Below are positions 60,879 to 64,000 of a stretch of 64,000 nucleotides of DNA, piece by piece. The stretch covers positions 62,001 through 126,000 of the forward strand of contig BOLD01000007.1 of assembly GCA_016861345.1 (NCBI GenBank), in the 5' to 3' direction. The stretch comes from Oligoflexia bacterium (GTDB lineage: Bacteria > Bdellovibrionota > Bdellovibrionia > Bdellovibrionales > Bdellovibrionaceae). Positions within the stretch are counted from its first letter, which is position 1; each line of letters opens with the position of its first letter. The translations under genes were made by a program, and so were the position numbers. Under the pieces are notes generated by a model. That model worked only from the letters and a program-made list of their open reading frames with translations. It was not told the origin of the DNA and did not search any database.

Positions 60879-62291
60879 ATGAAAAAACACCAAGATTACT
60901 CAACAAAAATTCTAAAATTCTTCGCCTCACTGAAATTGGCAGTGATGATTATTGCCGCCTTGGCGATATTGATCGCTGTGGGAACAATTATTGAATCTAA
61001 GTATGACGCCACAGCGGCAGCAAAGCTCGTTTACAAAACATTTTGGATGTATGCAGTGATGGGAATGTTGGCCATTAATTTGACGGCAGTGATGGTCGAT
61101 CGATGGCCCTGGAAACCGAGACACGTTCCCTTTTTGCTCGCGCATATCGGAATTTTGATTCTTCTTTTGGGCTCCTTGATCACTCAAAGATTTGGACTTG
61201 ATGGAAATATGGTCATTAAAGTCGGTGGTCAGAGTCGATTTGTCTCTGTTCCGACAACAGATTTGATTTTGTATTCCACTTTTGACGGAGAGAAATACAC
61301 AAAGCTTTATGAGAAAGAAGTGGATTTTTTCAAAGACTCTCCGAAAAATAATCCAGTCATCTTCCCTGTGGATAAAGAAGAAATAAAAATTATCAACTAT
61401 GAGCCTTACACCATTCCATCAAAAAAGATCATAACGTCCACGGCGCCCCAATCGGGAAGAGCCATTCGCTTTCAATTAAAAAACGACAGGGTCAATCAGA
61501 CCGAGTGGCTTTTTCAGCGAAATCCCCATGAACCGGCTCTGCTTTCAATGGGAGCTGCAGAAATGAGTTTTGGAGAGATCTCAAAAATAAAAGAAAAATC
61601 TCGTGGTAAAAATGAGATTATTTTTGAGCCACTGAATGATCAGAAAATAAAATATTTAGTTCTTTCTAAAGATGAGAAAAAAGCTCCTTTGATGGGGCAA
61701 ATTGCAGAGGGAGAGGGTTTTCAAACTCCGTGGATGGGGCTTGAACTTAAACTGATCAGCTATCTTCCAAAAGCCATAGAGAAGTGGAATTTTATTCCGC
61801 AGTCAAAGCCGACCCAGACGACAACCGAGGCTATTGAGATTTCATTTAAAGGGCAAAAGGATTGGGTCATGCTCAATGATGTCCTTAAGCTTTTTGGAGA
61901 AAATGTGGCCTATTTTCTAAGTTATGGGAATCGTCGAATTGATGTGGGATTTGATGTGAAACTGAAAAAATTTGAGATTGGACGCTATCAGGGGACGATG
62001 AGAGCGGCTTCTTATTCAAGTCTTGTTGAGGTTCCTGGAGAAGGTGAAAAGCTGATCTCGATGAATGAGCCACTCAAGTACAAAGACCTGACATTTTATC
62101 AGGCCAGTTTTCAGCAAGATGATCGAGGTGAGCCGATTGCCTCTGTCTTGTCGGTGAATCATGATCCGGGAAGATTTCTTAAATATCTAGGCTCTTTTTT
62201 AATTTCGCTTGGAATTGTTTGGTTATATGTGAATAAACGTCGAGCGGCGAGAGCTCAAGCTCCGCAAAAACCGTCAGAGGTCATTGCATGA
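60879..62291 (+). CDS. resB: Cytochrome c biogenesis protein ResB (Ccs1)
   Basis: 470-aa membrane protein of system II cytochrome c maturation, partner of CcsA in heme delivery and apocytochrome handling. Membrane segments at about 15-35 (LKLAVMIIAALAILIAVGTI), 55-75 and 85-105 are followed by a large periplasmic domain. A C-terminal segment (YLGSFLISLGIVWLYV) completes the four-helix layout of ResB. LKYKDLTFYQASFQQDD is a conserved block of the family. CCCTCCTCT rather than a Shine-Dalgarno precedes the ATG, and an AAGTAGG lies further up. It overlaps ccsA by 4 bases. Confidence 0.92.
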   Translation: MKKHQDYSTKILKFFASLKLAVMIIAALAILIAVGTIIESKYDATAAAKLVYKTFWMYAVMGMLAINLTAVMVDRWPWKPRHVPFLLAHIGILILLLGSLITQRFGLDGNMVIKVGGQSRFVSVPTTDLILYSTFDGEKYTKLYEKEVDFFKDSPKNNPVIFPVDKEEIKIINYEPYTIPSKKIITSTAPQSGRAIRFQLKNDRVNQTEWLFQRNPHEPALLSMGAAEMSFGEISKIKEKSRGKNEIIFEPLNDQKIKYLVLSKDEKKAPLMGQIAEGEGFQTPWMGLELKLISYLPKAIEKWNFIPQSKPTQTTTEAIEISFKGQKDWVMLNDVLKLFGENVAYFLSYGNRRIDVGFDVKLKKFEIGRYQGTMRAASYSSLVEVPGEGEKLISMNEPLKYKDLTFYQASFQQDDRGEPIASVLSVNHDPGRFLKYLGSFLISLGIVWLYVNKRRAARAQAPQKPSEVIA

Positions 62292-63949
62292 AATTTTTAA
62301 TATCCATACTTATTCTCAGTTTTTCAGTTTTATTGATGACATCGAAAACGCAAGCTGATTCGCTCCAGGCTCTGAAAGCTTTACCCATTCAAGAAGCTGG
62401 TCGAGTGAAGCCCTTTGACACTTTTGCGCGTGAAACCCTTCAGTTGGTTCACGGAAAACAGACCTATGAAAAGCGGCCGGCGACTGAAATTTTGATGACT
62501 TGGGTGCTTCAACCCACAGCCTGGGAAGAAAAAAAGTTTATTGAAATTAAACACCACCTTGTCAAAAGAGCTCTCAAATTTTCAGAGACAGAAAAATATT
62601 TTTCTCCGAAAGAAATTCTAACGAGCGATCGACTCTCAATGCTTATGCAGGAGCTTCAAGCAAAAAGAGAAGCGAAAGAAAAACTCGATCCTTATTTTCA
62701 AGCCGTTCAGCTCCTTGAAGATCAGATTTCCACTTTTCAAGGTGTAGCGACAGGGCAGTTAATTAAAATTCTTCCACCAAAAGAGGGGCAAAATTGGATT
62801 GCCATCACGGACTTTACAGAGCCACAGGCTCAGGCATTTTTGGAAATCACAAAAGCCTATATGGGGGTTTTGCAGTTTGTGATGACGGGTCAGGGGACTG
62901 GTCAATTAACAGAGTCTGAGGTCAAATCGAATCTAGATCAAGCCTGTGAAAAGTTTCAGGCATTGGCCAAAGCCAATCAGCCAGAGCTTTATCCCACAAC
63001 AACAAAAATGAATTCAGAAGTTCATTACAACTCGTTTCATCCTTTTAAGTGGGCTTGGGTCTTTTATTTACTCACGCTAGTTTCCATTTTACTGCTTTGG
63101 ATTTTGAAAAAGGATTTTCTCTATAAACTTTCTTGGCTCTTCATCAGTCTTGGATTTCTGATTCATCTTTATGGTTTTGGTTTACGGATGTATTTAAGTG
63201 AGCGAGCTCCGGTTTCAAATATGTATGAGACTGTGGTTTATGTTTCATTGGGCACAGTTCTTTTTGCAATGGTGATTGAGTATCTTTACCGATGGAGATT
63301 TATTATTTCAGCAGGAGCAGCAGTGGGAGCTTTCTGTTTGATTTTGGCAGATCTTGCTCCTGCGGTTTTAGATCCGAGCATTCATCCTTTAGAGCCGGTT
63401 TTGCGCAGTAATTTTTGGCTCACAGTGCACGTTTTGACAATCACGATTAGTTATGCGGCATTTTTCTTGGCATTTGCTTTGGGCGATATCGGTTTATTTT
63501 ATTTCCTGAAAGGTGAACATAAACATGAAGCCAAGATTAAGGCGATCACTTTAGCAGTTTATCGATCCATTCAGATCGGTACGGCGTTTTTAGCTCCTGG
63601 AATTATTTTGGGCGGAGTCTGGGCTGATTACTCTTGGGGGCGATTCTGGGGTTGGGATCCAAAAGAGACCTGGGCTTTGATTGCTTTACTGGCCTATATG
63701 GCTGTTCTTCATGCTCGCATGGCGGGGATGCTGAAAAATTTTGGAATGATTGCCGCTGGAGTGGTGAGTTTTGCCACAGTCATCATGGCTTGGTACGGCG
63801 TGAATTACGTACTGGGTGCAGGACTGCATTCGTATGGATTCGGAGCTGGTGGGGTGGAATATGTGGCAGCTTTTGTCGGTGCTCATTTGGTCTTTACAGT
63901 TTTTGTTGCAGTTGCGCGCAGAGAGAAGTTAAATGAGAAAACAACATAA
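62288..63949 (+). CDS. ccsA: Cytochrome c biogenesis protein CcsA (CcsB) with periplasmic N-terminal extension
   Basis: 553-aa heme-handling membrane protein. A signal-like segment and about 240 periplasmic residues come first. The conserved membrane core follows, with about eight helices. The heme-binding motif is in SWGRFWGWDPKETWALI (near residues 447-463), the W-W/G-W-D-P form of the tryptophan-rich loop. Conserved His residues (for example in VHVLTITISYAAFFLAF and LHSYGFGAGG) would ligate heme. The N-terminal extension is not present in short CcsA proteins. The start overlaps the resB stop (ATGA). Confidence 0.92.
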   Translation: MKFLISILILSFSVLLMTSKTQADSLQALKALPIQEAGRVKPFDTFARETLQLVHGKQTYEKRPATEILMTWVLQPTAWEEKKFIEIKHHLVKRALKFSETEKYFSPKEILTSDRLSMLMQELQAKREAKEKLDPYFQAVQLLEDQISTFQGVATGQLIKILPPKEGQNWIAITDFTEPQAQAFLEITKAYMGVLQFVMTGQGTGQLTESEVKSNLDQACEKFQALAKANQPELYPTTTKMNSEVHYNSFHPFKWAWVFYLLTLVSILLLWILKKDFLYKLSWLFISLGFLIHLYGFGLRMYLSERAPVSNMYETVVYVSLGTVLFAMVIEYLYRWRFIISAGAAVGAFCLILADLAPAVLDPSIHPLEPVLRSNFWLTVHVLTITISYAAFFLAFALGDIGLFYFLKGEHKHEAKIKAITLAVYRSIQIGTAFLAPGIILGGVWADYSWGRFWGWDPKETWALIALLAYMAVLHARMAGMLKNFGMIAAGVVSFATVIMAWYGVNYVLGAGLHSYGFGAGGVEYVAAFVGAHLVFTVFVAVARREKLNEKTT

Positions 63950-63958
63950 GGAGTCTGT

Positions 63959-64000
63959 ATGAAAAAAAACCTGAGCTTAGTTTTGAGTCTCATTTTTATT
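63959..64000 (+). CDS. Start of an exported protein (partial)
   Basis: ATG at 63959 with AAGGAG 6 bases upstream opens a frame reading MKKNLSLVLSLIFI, which looks like the start of a signal peptide. Only 14 codons are visible. Its place 9 bases after ccsA suggests co-transcription and perhaps a cytochrome-related role. Confidence 0.55.
   Translation, partial: MKKNLSLVLSLIFI

Noticed and set aside
1-64000. CRISPR arrays, integrases, transposases, phage structural genes or toxin-antitoxin pairs
   Set aside because: None was seen; regularly spaced repeats and mobile-element proteins are absent from all readable frames.

Overview
The window is ordinary bacterial chromosome: dense, moderately low in G+C by eye, mostly short intergenic gaps and many stop/start overlaps. 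Gene content suggests a predatory-type or free-living member of the Bdellovibrionota, perhaps Bdellovibrionaceae/Pseudobdellovibrionaceae. The reasons are a complete gspC-to-gspN type II secretion operon with a GspN of the delta-proteobacterial kind, a yicC-gmk-rpoZ-rel cluster, many small predicted outer-membrane beta-barrels, an isolated CpaF-type ATPase, and numerous secreted hydrolases. This placement is inference from content, not a database match. I saw no prophage, insertion sequence, CRISPR array, rRNA or integron.

Layout. 1-8.2 kb holds a CcoI-type copper P-ATPase (cut by the left edge), a sigma-54-dependent response regulator, a Nudix hydrolase, a membrane-anchored LuxR-type regulator, tRNA-Leu(CAA), and an outer-membrane protein gene behind a good sigma-54 promoter with an upstream inverted repeat. 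8.3-19 kb is the translation/RNA block rimP-nusA-infB-rbfA-truB-rpsO-pnp, followed by an M16 peptidase and dut. 19-24 kb holds small membrane and barrel proteins, a polyprenol-phosphate mannosyltransferase-like enzyme and the isolated CpaF. 24-32 kb holds mutL-miaA, a CBS-PAS protein, and yicC-gmk-rpoZ-rel. 32-36 kb holds barrel proteins, a class V aminotransferase, a small lipoprotein and ssb. 36.5-49.7 kb is one minus-strand type II secretion operon, gspC,D,E,F,G,H,I,J,K,L,M,N, without a prepilin peptidase. 49.8-53 kb holds a tandem-GNAT-like protein, a PduO-type cobalamin adenosyltransferase, an N-formylglutamate amidohydrolase-like protein and a TetR regulator. 53-60 kb is a group of exported enzymes: two alpha/beta hydrolases, a zinc phospholipase C-like protein, and a large protein ending in a SleB-like wall-hydrolase domain. 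60-64 kb holds rsmG and the cytochrome c biogenesis pair resB-ccsA.

How it fits together. The type II system would move folded proteins from periplasm to outside, and the 53-60 kb enzymes are plausible cargo or envelope-remodelling partners (inference). The sigma-54 regulator and the sigma-54 promoter could be one circuit (inference).

The least expected signal is a 36-base repeat, with 28 of 36 columns identical in three hand-aligned copies near 36.5, 51.5 and 59.7 kb. Each copy abuts a gene boundary; two abut start codons and two abut stop codons. Two copies seem to share a longer element of about 90-100 bases. No stretch longer than 300 bases lacks a gene.
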